A stretch of 64,000 nt of DNA from Dipetalonema caudispina (taxonomy: Eukaryota > Nematoda > Chromadorea > Rhabditida > Onchocercidae), in contig JABVXV010000038.1 in the NCBI GenBank assembly GCA_013365325.1, positions 186,001-250,000 on the forward strand, in the 5' to 3' direction. Position numbers and translations under genes: made by a program. Every line of letters begins with the position of its first letter. Position 1 is the stretch's first letter. The notes under the pieces are model-generated. The model was not told where the DNA came from. It searched no databases and was given only the letters and a program-made list of their open reading frames with translations. Positions 39,186 to 51,700 of the stretch are shown here, piece after piece.

Positions 39186-40422
39186 TATTTCTGTTAAATA
39201 AATGAGTGAAATTATATCGAAATTAATTAGTATTGTAAAATTGAAACATTTGAATCAACATTTCTTGTCTCAAACATTAATGAAGCAGTAGAATTAAAAA
39301 TTCAATGAATGCAATGCAGTTTTTTTTTTTCACCTTTGTTGATTTCTTTAAAACAATTCATAGGATAAGATTTTATGGCATTAATAAATCCATTTCATAA
39401 ATGGATTAAATAAATTTATATACTTAAAGTTGAAACTTTTTAAATTCGTGAATGAAATTTGAAAATAAGAACTGAATTTATATTCTTCATGTGATATGTT
39501 ATTAAGAAAAAAATTTGGAAATAGAAAGAAAAAAAAGGAGGAGAAGAGAAGTGTAGAAAGATAAAGGAAGAATTTTGTTGAATTATTGTTATCAAGTTAA
39601 TCAGAGACAAAAAATTCATGTATCACATGAGGAATTGAATGATGTGAATTAGAGAAGGAAGGATTGATGGAAAAAAAAAAAAGGAGAAGAGATAGGCTTG
39701 TAAGATTAATCTTAATTAGAATTTTCACTATTTTAAAAATTAGTCATAGAAAAAAAAAAAATGTCCATCTACCAATTAATCTTAACATTATATTGTAAGT
39801 TAAAATGCATACATGATATTATGATATTTTAGCATGCATAATTAATTACAATTAATGCGCAATAATTGTTGAAATTACGGAATGATTCAATATGCAAATA
39901 GTACATTTACAAAAATAAACGATGATAATTTTTGTTTGGATAAATGAATAAATGGTAAAATTAGTTACAATTTTTGAATAGCAAATTTTGGTAATAACTT
40001 TTTTTTTCTCGAACAAAAAATAAAAAAATATTAATGAGAATAATCCGAAGCAAAGTATTTATTTATTTCATTAATTTAAACTGATTAATAAAATATTTTA
40101 AGATATAATTACAAGAAAATTATAAAAATACGGTTAAAAAAAATTCCAAGAGAAGAAAAAAAAAAAAAAAGAAAAAGAAACACAATAATGAAATAATAAT
40201 TTCAATAATAAACATTGTTGGAATTATTTGAATTACAATCAGTATTGATCATTCCATATCACTCCTTTTATCAAAAAGATTTTTATTCTTTTAATGCTTC
40301 CATCTTATTTATTAATCGCAGATATCTTGTCAATACACATTAATTATTAATTATTAGTTTAATGATTAATCAAAATATATAACTAACTTTTTGCTTCAAT
40401 AAAAGTAATTAATTGTCCAATA

Positions 40423-40466
40423 GCAATAGTAGTAATAGTAGTAGTAATAGTAGTAATAGTTAGGAG
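40423..40466. repeat. AGT/AAT trinucleotide repeat
   Basis: Imperfect run of TAGTAA and TAGTAG units. Confidence 0.8.
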
Positions 40467-41059
40467 ATGAAGGAGGAAAAGGAATAGTAGTGGCGAAGTA
40501 CTGAGAATAAAAATTAAGGATGACACATATTCTAAATCAATTTAAATAGTAGCGAAACATAGGAAATTAAATAAAGTTATTCACATGTTGATAATATAAA
40601 CATTATTGATTTAGACTTGAAAACTTATTGCCAATCCCAGTGACATGTCATTATTTCTCATATCAACACTACCATCGTATGCATTAACTTCGTTTATTTA
40701 TTGATTTACGTATGTATGTTTACGTACGTGTATGCGTGTATATTTGCTTGTATATATGAATGAAAGCATCAAACAGAAAAACAATGAAAAAATGAAAGAA
40801 ATTAAATTAAATTTGAGTTGGTAAATTAAACAAAATTTTTAAAAATAATGTTTAACTAGAAAATAAATCTTTGATATAATTTTCCAGGATGCTTGTAATA
40901 AAATAAGATTTTTCTCTAAAAATAGGCTTCAATTAAAGATTGATTATTAGCCAGACGAAGTATTTTCGTTGCAACAAATAGCAACCGTACTGAATTGTAA
41001 AATAATAATAATTTTAGCCTACAATTAGATATTAATAAATAATGCTATTGATATTACAG

Positions 41060-41087
<28 letters not shown>
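41060..41087. repeat. (AT)n microsatellite
   Basis: About thirteen uninterrupted AT units. Confidence 0.9.
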
Positions 41088-41090
<3 letters not shown>

Positions 41091-42835
41091 TTCTCATATA
41101 TTTCTATGAAATAAAGGAAAAACTTTTGAAATTTGATATCTCCATAAATAACTACCAATTTTTATAAAATCTTCCGTTTAGAACAAAAAATTTCATACAA
41201 GATTCGATCTTATTTGTGGTAACATTTGATATTAGGACGAGTCAACAACGTTTGCAGAAGTAGTAATAGCAAAAAGTCACTTATGCTTTTTATTTTTTAT
41301 TTTTTTGATCACAAAATTATCATATTTGAGCAACAATGAAAGATCAAAATACAATGATAGATGGAAAAGTATGCGCAGTATGAGATAAATTGCAACTTTA
41401 TTAATTTTAATTGAAGTAACACTTAAAAATAAATATTTGATAAGATATTCAGCTGATAATTTTAAGATAACGAAATTCAAAAAATATAAGTTCTAATTGC
41501 ATTCTGTTGATAATGTTATATATTAGCAAGTTGAGAAGAATTTTTCATTTTTTAATGACACAAAAAAAAAAAAAAAGAAGAAGAAAAAGTGAAGAATGAT
41601 CGAAAAAACATTTAACGAGAAGGAAATGTATGAAAAAGCCAAAAATTTGTTTCGAAAAGATTGAACAATATCGAGTAATTAATTTATGAAATATTTAAAT
41701 ACTCAATAATGGAAATGCTATAGTCACAATATCACAATCCGATTATTTATATATTAAAAAAAAAAAAAACTAACTTTCGAAACAAAAATCTCACTTAATT
41801 CAAGCTAATTAATAGTGCTAAAATATTTTAAAACAACTTGTCCCGTTACATATCCCCTTACCTGTTTCTTCATTCAAATAATAAAGAAATTAAGAAAATG
41901 AAAAGAAAAAATTCCGGAAGTAAAAAAGCCAAAATAAGAAGAACGAAATATTGAACAATCAAAAATTTTATCCTTCATTTGAAAATATACTAATTACGTA
42001 GTAGTCAAAATCAATAAAATAATCAAAAAATCAAATTAAATAATTTACTTTAAACAATAAGCTAAAAATAGCCATACATAATAAACAAATCTATTCGATC
42101 TAAAGTTTACCAAAAAAAAAAAAAAGACATAAATGTTACTTCACTTAATATATAACATTTTTTTTTTCTTAAAACAATTAAATTTCACTAATAAAACTAT
42201 TGATCGATGAAGTTTACAAACTACACAAAGATCGTACAAGGGAAGAATTGCCTTATGTCAACAAAAGGATACATTGATCAATAAATAAGCAAACAACTAA
42301 TGTCATCAATAATTTTCCTTATATCTGAAGAAAATTCTTCAATGATGAAGAAAAATTATGATGAACAAGAATTTTTCAAAGATGTAATATTCATTTTTTT
42401 TTTCTCTGTTTTTAGAAAAATTGATAAGATATGAAAAAAAAAAAAAAAGCTTTAAGCATTCTTCTTTATATGTTTTCTGGTTATTTGACTTGCAAATTAG
42501 ACATCACCAATTGTACTTTCAAATAAACCATCCAAATAACCACAATTATATGTAAATAATATAGCATGAATGATAGCGAGATAAACATAATATTTCGCTA
42601 TTTCATTTCAATTTGATTAATTATATTTTAAAAAAGAAAAATGATATTTTCCAAAAAGTTTTTCTTCCTTTTTTTTTTTTATGATTATAAAAAAGGATAA
42701 TATATTTGCCCTGAAGGTTTCAACATGATGAATGTTTCGAATATTTAAATGCTATCAATTTTAGGACGATTTTTGTCATATGAAATTTGAATGTATTAAA
42801 GAATTTCTAAAAAACCATATGATAAATAAAATTTC

Positions 42836-42871
<36 letters not shown>

Positions 42872-45237
42872 AAGAAAGAAAAAAGTAGAAAATAATCTTT
42901 TTGTTACAAGCACGAATTGAAAATTATTTTATCCATTCCTGCTCAATTTTTATCTATCAATTAAAATTATGATAATAAATTTTTTCTCTTTTCTCGAATA
43001 CTGAATTTAAAAAAAAAAGAAAAAAAAAAAAGAAAAAAAGAAGACTAGAGAATACATCTGTAATTAGCATAAATCCTAATTTTATTTTGACAATTGTTTA
43101 AATACTAAAATTTTCATATATGCTTCATACAATACGACGGTCAAATGGTCAATTCTAACATAAATAATGATTATATAGTCGTATGTCTTGTTAATGCTAC
43201 ATATTCAGTAATGATTACTTAGTAATGAGTACTCTTATCAGTTATTTTGATAATTTTATACATCCTTCTGATCTTTTCGATTGTTTATTTACTTGATTTC
43301 AGGATTCTTTACAACAGGAAATGTTCTTTGTAGATAAGATTAAATGTTAGAATAGTTCTTTATTCCTTTTTTTTTTCTGTTTTTCTTTTTTTTGCATATC
43401 ATCATCATTATTATCATTGTTATCAACTATTCAGTGCCATATTTCAACCGCAAATTGGTTACAATCATAAAGAGATATTTCGAATGACCCATAGAATGTT
43501 TATTAATCAATAATTAAATTGTTGATTGTTTCGAATTTCGAATCTTCTTACATACATTTACTGAGATATATGTCTGGTCGCATTTATCATTGAATGAGAA
43601 TCTTTTAGGATTAAATACTGCTGAAATATGATCTATAGGATTATTTGAATTCATATTGATCACTGGATTAATTTAATTAAAATATCTTATGCCAACAAGG
43701 ATTTTACCAGTCTGACAGGGTAGCACCGTAAACTTGTTGAAGATTTAATTTACCTCAGCTTGTCAAATGTGATCAGGTGCTATATAATAACTGATAGTAT
43801 GCAATTTTGGTTATCCTCCAGTTTATGTAAGTTTACAAGATAAAAATTAAAGAAATCAAAAACTTAGTAACAGTATAACTGTAAGGTTAAATATAAGGTA
43901 TTAAAGCTGAACCGCCTAAATTCATGCCTATATTTATTTCATGATTGAATTTCATTCTCTAATTAATAATTTTGTTAAGCTAAAGATGAAATCTCTCTCA
44001 ATTCGGGAATCTATCATTTCACTACAATTGAATTTGTCACTGAATACGGAATGATTAATCATTTTTTTTTTTTTTTTTTTTTTAATTCATTAAATTCTGA
44101 TATGGAGAAATTTATGTACATTTTCAAAAAAAAAAAAAACAAAAACAAAGAAACTATCTAAAAAGATTTGTGCCAACAAGAAAAAAAAAAGAAAACGGAG
44201 ACAATAAATGAATGATAAGTTTAACAAATAGTATTAAAGATGACAATGATATTTTGCATAAAGATATTATCGATCAGGAAATGAAATTAAAATTTCGAAA
44301 TTATAAAGTGCTAGATTATTTAAATTATCAAAATGTTAGAACTATTGTGATACTCTATAAATTACATTGCTTTTGACGCATAATTGCTTCAAGAAAGACC
44401 ATCTATGCAATCAAATCATTTATTCATCGTCTTGTTACTAGAAATGGGATATACTCTCAAATTAAATTAAAAAATCAAAAATTTACTTAAAATATATGAA
44501 AACAACAGATATTAATTACATAGAAGATTTAAAAATCCATGCAGTTATTCTAATAAGCAAATTAATTTTAAAATTTTACGGCTATGTTGCAATTTAAAAT
44601 GTAACTTATTAAGTTAAGAAGAATAAAAGGACGACTTGTTTTCTTTTTCTTCCTTTTTTTTTTTTTTTTTTTTTTTTGCTAAAGTAAAATAAAATTGAAA
44701 AGTTCTTGAAGTAATCAAAATTGCCAAATTATAGATCTAATCTTTAAATTTTGATGTTCTTTTTTTTTTTTTTTTTCATTTTCTGATTACAATGATATAA
44801 ATGAAAGGATTTGTTCAAGAGATTTAGGAAAAAAGAAAGTTTTCTGTTATAAAATAACTATGGTAAACTTATGGAAAGAACAATGATAACTTAATTAAGT
44901 TAATAAGAATAAAAGAATTGTTTGCTTTTTTTTTTTTTTTTTTTTTTCTGAGCAAACTAAGAAATGAAACAAACATTAAATATAAATTAGCAGTAGTGTT
45001 GAATGAAATCGGATTTCAAGAAAGACGACAAATTTGTTGGGCAAATTACAATGTTGGCGCATATATTAAAAGATTGTTGATCTTATCGATTACAGCAAAA
45101 AATTTAGTGACAAATAATTGAAATACCCGACAATAATGTAAATAGTGTATATGAAATTCGGGATTTAAAAGAATAACAGTATTTGGCGATAAATTATGTC
45201 ACCAATAAATTTCCCCAATCGCTTGTTTTATCATTTG

Positions 45238-46380
45238 TTAATTTTCGGCACCATTTGCTGTAGGTGAAAAGATCTGTAGACATGTACGAAATTTTCTATT
45301 GCGGAAACAATTCTTGCTGCAAGAAATTAATTTGAACTTTATATAAGGTTTTTTCTTTTTTACCCTAATATTAATTTTTATGAAGTATAACTTTTTCAAT
45401 AGATTTAAATATTTGAATATGGAAAATTTATCAATGAGATCGATGAGTTTCCCATAAAAATCAGGATAATTAAACGATTTGATAGCGATTGACTTGTTAT
45501 AAATTGATCAAAATGACAAATTACTGAAATAAAATTAAAATAATCATTTCAAAAATAGAATGAATTTCATAATGATCATTCGGTTCTAATTAAAAAAAAA
45601 AATGAACAGAATCATTCACTACAGTCAATTTATTTGTTTCCTAAAATAATAACAAAAATTGAAATACGAACCGACATTCAGCTCGTAGACTATTCTCTTC
45701 ATAGGAAAACATTTCATGACAAAGTTCACAAACTCGATCCATAACAGCATGTAGTGATTGATGTCGATAAATTCCACAATTTGGATCAATTTCTTCCCAG
45801 TTTTTTTCGGCTGATCGTTTTAGCAAATCCATTAGATGTAAATCGTTTACGACATCCTGAAGTTAACTGTGTAAGGAAATCGGTAGATCAATTGAAATTC
45901 TTGTTAAATCGTTATCGGAACTTAGATATAAACCTAATTGTAGCTATTAAAATTAAGACACAAATCTAATCATAGTTACCAAAACTTAGGTACATTATCA
46001 TACTACTAACAGACAAAAAACTTCAAAGCTTTTGAATGAACTTTTTGAAATGTTGCCTGAAGTAATCAACTTAGATAATTATATTATCATTTGATTTGTA
46101 AGAATCATTCAGTGATTTGTGATAATAAGCTTGATTGAGGATTTTTTTTTTTTTTTTTGTTAGATATTATTTTTTTTTAAATTTTTGTAAAAAGAGGAAA
46201 AGAAAATATGACGCATACTTTATTAAATTTATTTCGGTGATATGTATGTTGTATAAAATTCCTTACTGGCATAACCAGATGTAATGAAGAAAGTATTATG
46301 AACCATAGTAGTATTCGTTTACTATTTCGTTGAATTTTTGAATTTACTGCACCCATTTGTTGTCCAGAAATGATGAACAT
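45238..46380 (-). CDS. CHH/ITP-superfamily neuropeptide (hormone) precursor
   Basis: Three exons, 46267-46380, 45672-45856 and 45238-45316, join in frame to a 125-residue precursor. Residues 1-38 carry a signal-peptide-like core (ILLWFIILSSLHLVMP). A short spacer ends in the dibasic site LLKR (51-52). The remaining 73 residues form the mature peptide, the typical length for crustacean hyperglycaemic hormone and insect ion transport peptide. Six cysteines (65, 81, 84, 99, 103, 112) follow C-x15-C-x2-C-x14-C-x3-C-x8-C; arthropod members have the same pattern with x12 in the third gap. Family residues include MDRVCELC, HEMF and CRKNCF. The C-terminus lacks a Gly-Lys amidation signal. TTTTTTCAG lies 3 bases before the ATG. 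The last exon was found by its Cys pattern and a TTTCTTGCAG acceptor that restores the frame. The hormone role is inferred from the family. Confidence 0.88.
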
Positions 46381-47830
46381 TTCCTGAAAAAACAAAAAAA
46401 AAAGGAATAAATTTTAAGAAAGTAATCAAAGTTTGGTCAACAAAATGCATCAAATAAAATAGGTAGAGACAGATTATTTCATCCAAACATTAAGTATTAG
46501 CATTTTAACAAAATGAAAATATATAAAAGAAAAAATTAATTTGAGCAATAATATACATTAAATTAAAATTTAATTCAATCGAAGATGCTTTCCGGTATGG
46601 TCACCATTTTGTTCAGCCACAGTAATATTATGACTAATACATGTTTGTAGCAATCAGCTAAATCCTTGGCTTGATTTTTTCTTTTCTTTTATGAAGAATT
46701 TTAATTAACGGCCATAATGTTTTGTGATGATAAAACCTAGACATTTTTCACACTTAAATTTAACAAATTTATAAGGCCACTTCACTTTAAAGGTATAATT
46801 TTAGCACCTGCTCAGATAAAAGTTTTTTGAGGACACCACCTCAAAAGTTTATTTTCCACTTGACAATTTTTTCTTTGCCAACTTCAAAATAGCAATCAGA
46901 AGTCGACATACAAACTTTCATAACCAATCACGATGCTGCACTTTATTCAAATAATTATATCCGAATGCAAAAAAATTGTACTTCATTAATTCAATGATAT
47001 CAGTGAACTACAAGAATTAAAGTATATGAGGGGAGAAAAAAGGTATAAAATTTTTGAGTAAAGAAAGAAGGAGAGGATAAAAGAAGGTGGTAAAGTTTTC
47101 AAAAATTGTTTGAAAAAAAATCAAGGCGGAATGACAACTATTATGATTGATAGAACTTGCTATAACACACCTTCGATCTTGCATCGAATCATAAAAATCA
47201 AATTTTAAATATTGTTTAAATTAACGACAAATCCTACTTAAATTCATAAATTTCGTTTAAATTAGTCATAATTCCTTCTTTCTATTTGTCATCAATAGAA
47301 TTATCAAAAAACACTTGTCTTCCTTTATTCAATAAATACTTATTAAATTCAATTATATCAGAAATACTAACAGTAATCAGTAATTATAGCAGGTCAATAT
47401 AACAAATGTATTTCTTACTTAATCTCTTAGAAGTTTAAAAAAATGGCTATCAGTGAAATTATTGTATGCCATATGGATCCAAATATTTCTGGAGTGATTA
47501 TACTAAATTCTGCTATAAATCATACGAAATTGAAAATTAAACATTTTAATAAATCAATTTGTAGAAAATTTTTTCTCAGTAGAAAAAAGGAAAAGAAAAG
47601 AAAAGAAATGAAGCGAACAAAATAGCACAATAATAAATTTGAATCCTTCCAAACAATATCTTCAATGATAAAATGATTAAATTTTCCACCTAAATTTTTA
47701 ATACCTAAAAGTTAAAAAATACACCTTGAAAATTACCAAATATTCGTGCTTATTTTCGTAACAATTCACTTCCTTGATGAAACAATAATTAAAACTTCTA
47801 TGATTGAAATATTCAACATTAGTTAGTACC

Positions 47831-47861
<31 letters not shown>

Positions 47862-48714
47862 CGTATATTAAGCTAAATAAAATGATATGAGTTGAATAAA
47901 TTTATGGGAAATAAAAAATTAATATGAGCATTATTAAATTATATCTGTAAATGTCACAATTATACAGTAACATTTCAGATTCGAAAATGCCACATTATAT
48001 TATTTAAACAACGAATATTTGATACTTGAGGTGTAAAAATTAAAATTAAATTTCCATTTGCAGTCCAATAATTAATGTAATGATGTATATAATGTGAATG
48101 TAGCCACATTTATATGCATGTCATATATTCACACTTCAGTTATAAGAAATCAAATATCAATCGCACTTTGATATTTGTTTACAACTTAGATTGTAAAAAT
48201 TTGAATGATATCAGTTCACATGCAAAAATAAAATGATAAATGATCAATGAATAAATCAAAATTATAGCTAGCTTTTGAATTTCAACAGATGACATTCATC
48301 AACAACAATCAGAAGTTTAGTAACAGTTTTCTTGTTGGGAAAAATTAAATTCAATTTAAATAGGAAAAGTAAGTCAGATATGAGGAAAAAAGAATGTAGT
48401 TTGATTGCAATAAAATAAAGCTTACCCATTTTTTACTGAAATTATTCATAACAACGTCAATTATTAATCATAAAATCATTAAAAATCATTTTATTCAATT
48501 GCAATTGAAAAATTAATATAATATATAAAGTAGAATTCAATTTTATTACTAATTAAAATATTACAAGCAAATTTTTTCAGTTTTTACAGTATCCGAATAA
48601 GTTTAACTTTAAAAAAAAAAAAAGTAAAGATTATCCATTTTTATAATTAATTATTCCTAGAAATTTATCATTTGTTCTCATTTCTACAATCATTCGTGTA
48701 AATTTCACAGAGTT

Positions 48715-48752
<38 letters not shown>

Positions 48753-51700
48753 GTGGGTGTATTAATGAGCATTGAATATTTCTTGATAATATAATTTTTA
48801 ACTGCTATATAATTATTTTAATTTTTTCATTCAAACAGGAAGAAATGCATGTTTTGCATGCATGCATGTGTTTGTGTATGTGATAATTGCTGATGTTTAT
48901 TAACAGGATTACTGATATGCACAACCTGTTAATTGTATTAATTGCAGCAGTATTTTCATGTAATCTGTGATTTTCCCAATTAACGATGCAAGCGGCAAAA
49001 AGGAAAGAAAAAAAAAAAAAAGAACTTAAATCATAAACATATTCATTTAAATAATAATTACATATTTACAAGTTTTACAGCCTAATAAAACAACCAGTTA
49101 CATCTCTTTCCTTTTTTTTTTTTTTTTTCACTGTTCAGAAATTTTGAAAAATGAATAAAATTCTGCAAAGTAATAGAAATGAAATCATTACCTTATCCTT
49201 TTTGTATTATATTTAGTAACATTTTTTTCAGTCCTTTTTTTTTTGTTTTGAAAGAGAGCAATAAATGATTAAAATGTGAATTTTTATTTCTTTTTTGATG
49301 GAAGAATCATAGGAAAAATGAATGTAAGCATAAATAGGTATAATTGTATCATAATATTTTTTACCTTTTCTATAGAATTCATTAATTAATTAAATGGGAA
49401 AAGATTAAATATGCATTAAATCTTGAGATGAATCCAATTTTCAATGAATACTATTCAAATGATAAATCAAAATCAAAGCATAAAAATTTTAGATTCAAAT
49501 CGTTCATATATTTTACCAATTAATTGCTAGCTGAGGTAATAAAAGCCATTTCGTACTTATTTAAGTTCATTTTTTTTTTGTTCTTGATTTCTGATTATTT
49601 AGAAATATACTACACCTGAAATATCATTTAAAAAAAAGAATGATAGTTTTAAATCAAATTAGAACTGACGATGGAAATCATATTTTATGCTAAAATTGAT
49701 TCATCGGTCGCCATATTATAGCATAAACTCACAACTAAACACAAATGTATCTTCGGAAAGTAAATTTCGGTAAATTCCTAGAAGGAATCCAATTCCTGAA
49801 AAAAAAAGAAGAAAATAATGCAGAAAAAGAATTTGGCAGATTTTTGAATCAAATTTAGCACAAAATATGATTTCCATCCTCAATTCGAATCTAACTTTAA
49901 TTTTTCTAAAGTGATATTTGAACCGTAGTATATTTTTAAATAATCAAAAGTTAAAAACAACAAAAAAAAAAAAGCTTGAAAGACTTTAAATTTATATATA
50001 TTAGTAATCATTACTACATTAGGGACAAATTTGTTTGTGTGAACATAAAATTGTAGAAAGGTCAAAATTTTTTTTTTTTTTTTTGAAAAATTAAAAAATC
50101 AGAAATATCCGTTGTGCTTAAGCCGGATATCATGATATCATTGGTTTGACTAAGAATTAGAAACATTTGCATTTACTTTCTTTCGTTTTTCTTTTTTACC
50201 AAAGAAGTTTTAATTAATGTGTTATAAAGTTCGGTACTTACTAATTTCATTTTCGATGAATATCTCTTTACATTATGCTCATTTTCAGGATTTCCATTTT
50301 CAATGACTAACTTTCAAAAATACATTTAATTTATATTATGAGATTATATTACTGCTAATCTTATCAGAAACTTTTATATTTTACTGAAAAAAAAAAAAAA
50401 CGATATGTATTAAATTTTACTGATAACAGCTATTGAAATAATCTTATTCCCGAAGTTTTTCTCAACAATGATTATTTCATATACGTAATTTTGTTGCTAG
50501 CATTAGAAGCAATCTTTCAAAATTATTACAGATTTGTATATTTGAATATCAATTTATATTAAATGCATTTCATAAAGCATAAATTCTTCGCTGTTAAAAA
50601 AAATTAGCATAACTATTCCAAACCATAATAATGTATGAGTTAATTTTTCAAACATTTTTGATGGAATTTCTGTTTAACCTTTAATTTTTTCAATTAATTC
50701 CAAAAAAAAAAAAATGAATGATTCATTTTTGATCATTTAAATTTTCTGAAATGACATCTTTTATTCATACAAATGTTATTTTAGTTTTAGCGAAGGAAAA
50801 ATTTTAAATGACAATGTTGTGACAGTAATATAATTGGGTAATTCTTGTTATATGCTTGAAAAAATTTGGTTTGAAGTGATAAAACTTACAACTTATCCTT
50901 TGATCGATTGCTATTTTTTCTAACAGATTTTGTCAATTTTTTTTATTCGGAAAAAAAAGAAAGCATTTTTGTGATGTCATTTCTTTTCTGTGACATTTTA
51001 GTAATTTAATAATTGTGTCAGAAAATCTTTTGCCAGCAACGGTTAAATGCATACTTTGTATCATTAATTAATTCAAAATTTGCACACTTTTTTTTTTTTC
51101 GTTTTTGTATCATTTCAAAAAAATGTGTATACTTTTCAATGTTCGAATAATAATTTCAAAATTCTAAACTTCTATTGTCAATGTCAAAATGTATGTTCAG
51201 TTAAACATTTTAACATTTGTTTGCACTAACTTTACTATAGCTACTTGTAATTTAATTATAGTTTATTACAAAAATATATTATTGATAAGTGAAGAATGAT
51301 TTGAAGTTTTTTATTCTTGTTATGAAAACTTCAAATTTAGTCATAACATTTATAATTTCATGAGAAGTTTATTTTGACGATGAATAATATTTGTGAATTA
51401 ACATATATATTATCCCAGAAACTGACAATATTTTAAAATAATAATTAAGTAACAAATTATAAATATCATTTAAAGTATCGAATATGCTAAGAGTAAAAAT
51501 TACATTTATGACGAATGCAAATGATTCGTACTTTTGCAAATAGATCAAAAAATTGAAAAAATAATTGAACAATAAATTTTAAGCATATTTCAGCTTAACC
51601 TTTTGGTCTAAAATGTTTTTTACAAAGGAAAAAAGCAAACTTGATGATTCAAGAAATTCAAAAATGATTTAATTGACCACTTTTTTGTTTAACATTAAAT

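Larger units (their letters stand above)
39186..45237. other. Gene-poor AT-rich stretch (6 kb)
   Basis: No exon chain could be supported on either strand. The stretch is dominated by A and T runs (for example 42839-42869, 44061-44083, 44657-44678), an (AT)n run at 41060-41087 and AGTAATA-type repeats at 40423-40466. A short hairpin-like, more GC-rich piece lies at 43692-43738. It probably holds the upstream region of the LAPTM4-like gene and the 3' end of the peptide gene. Confidence 0.5.
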
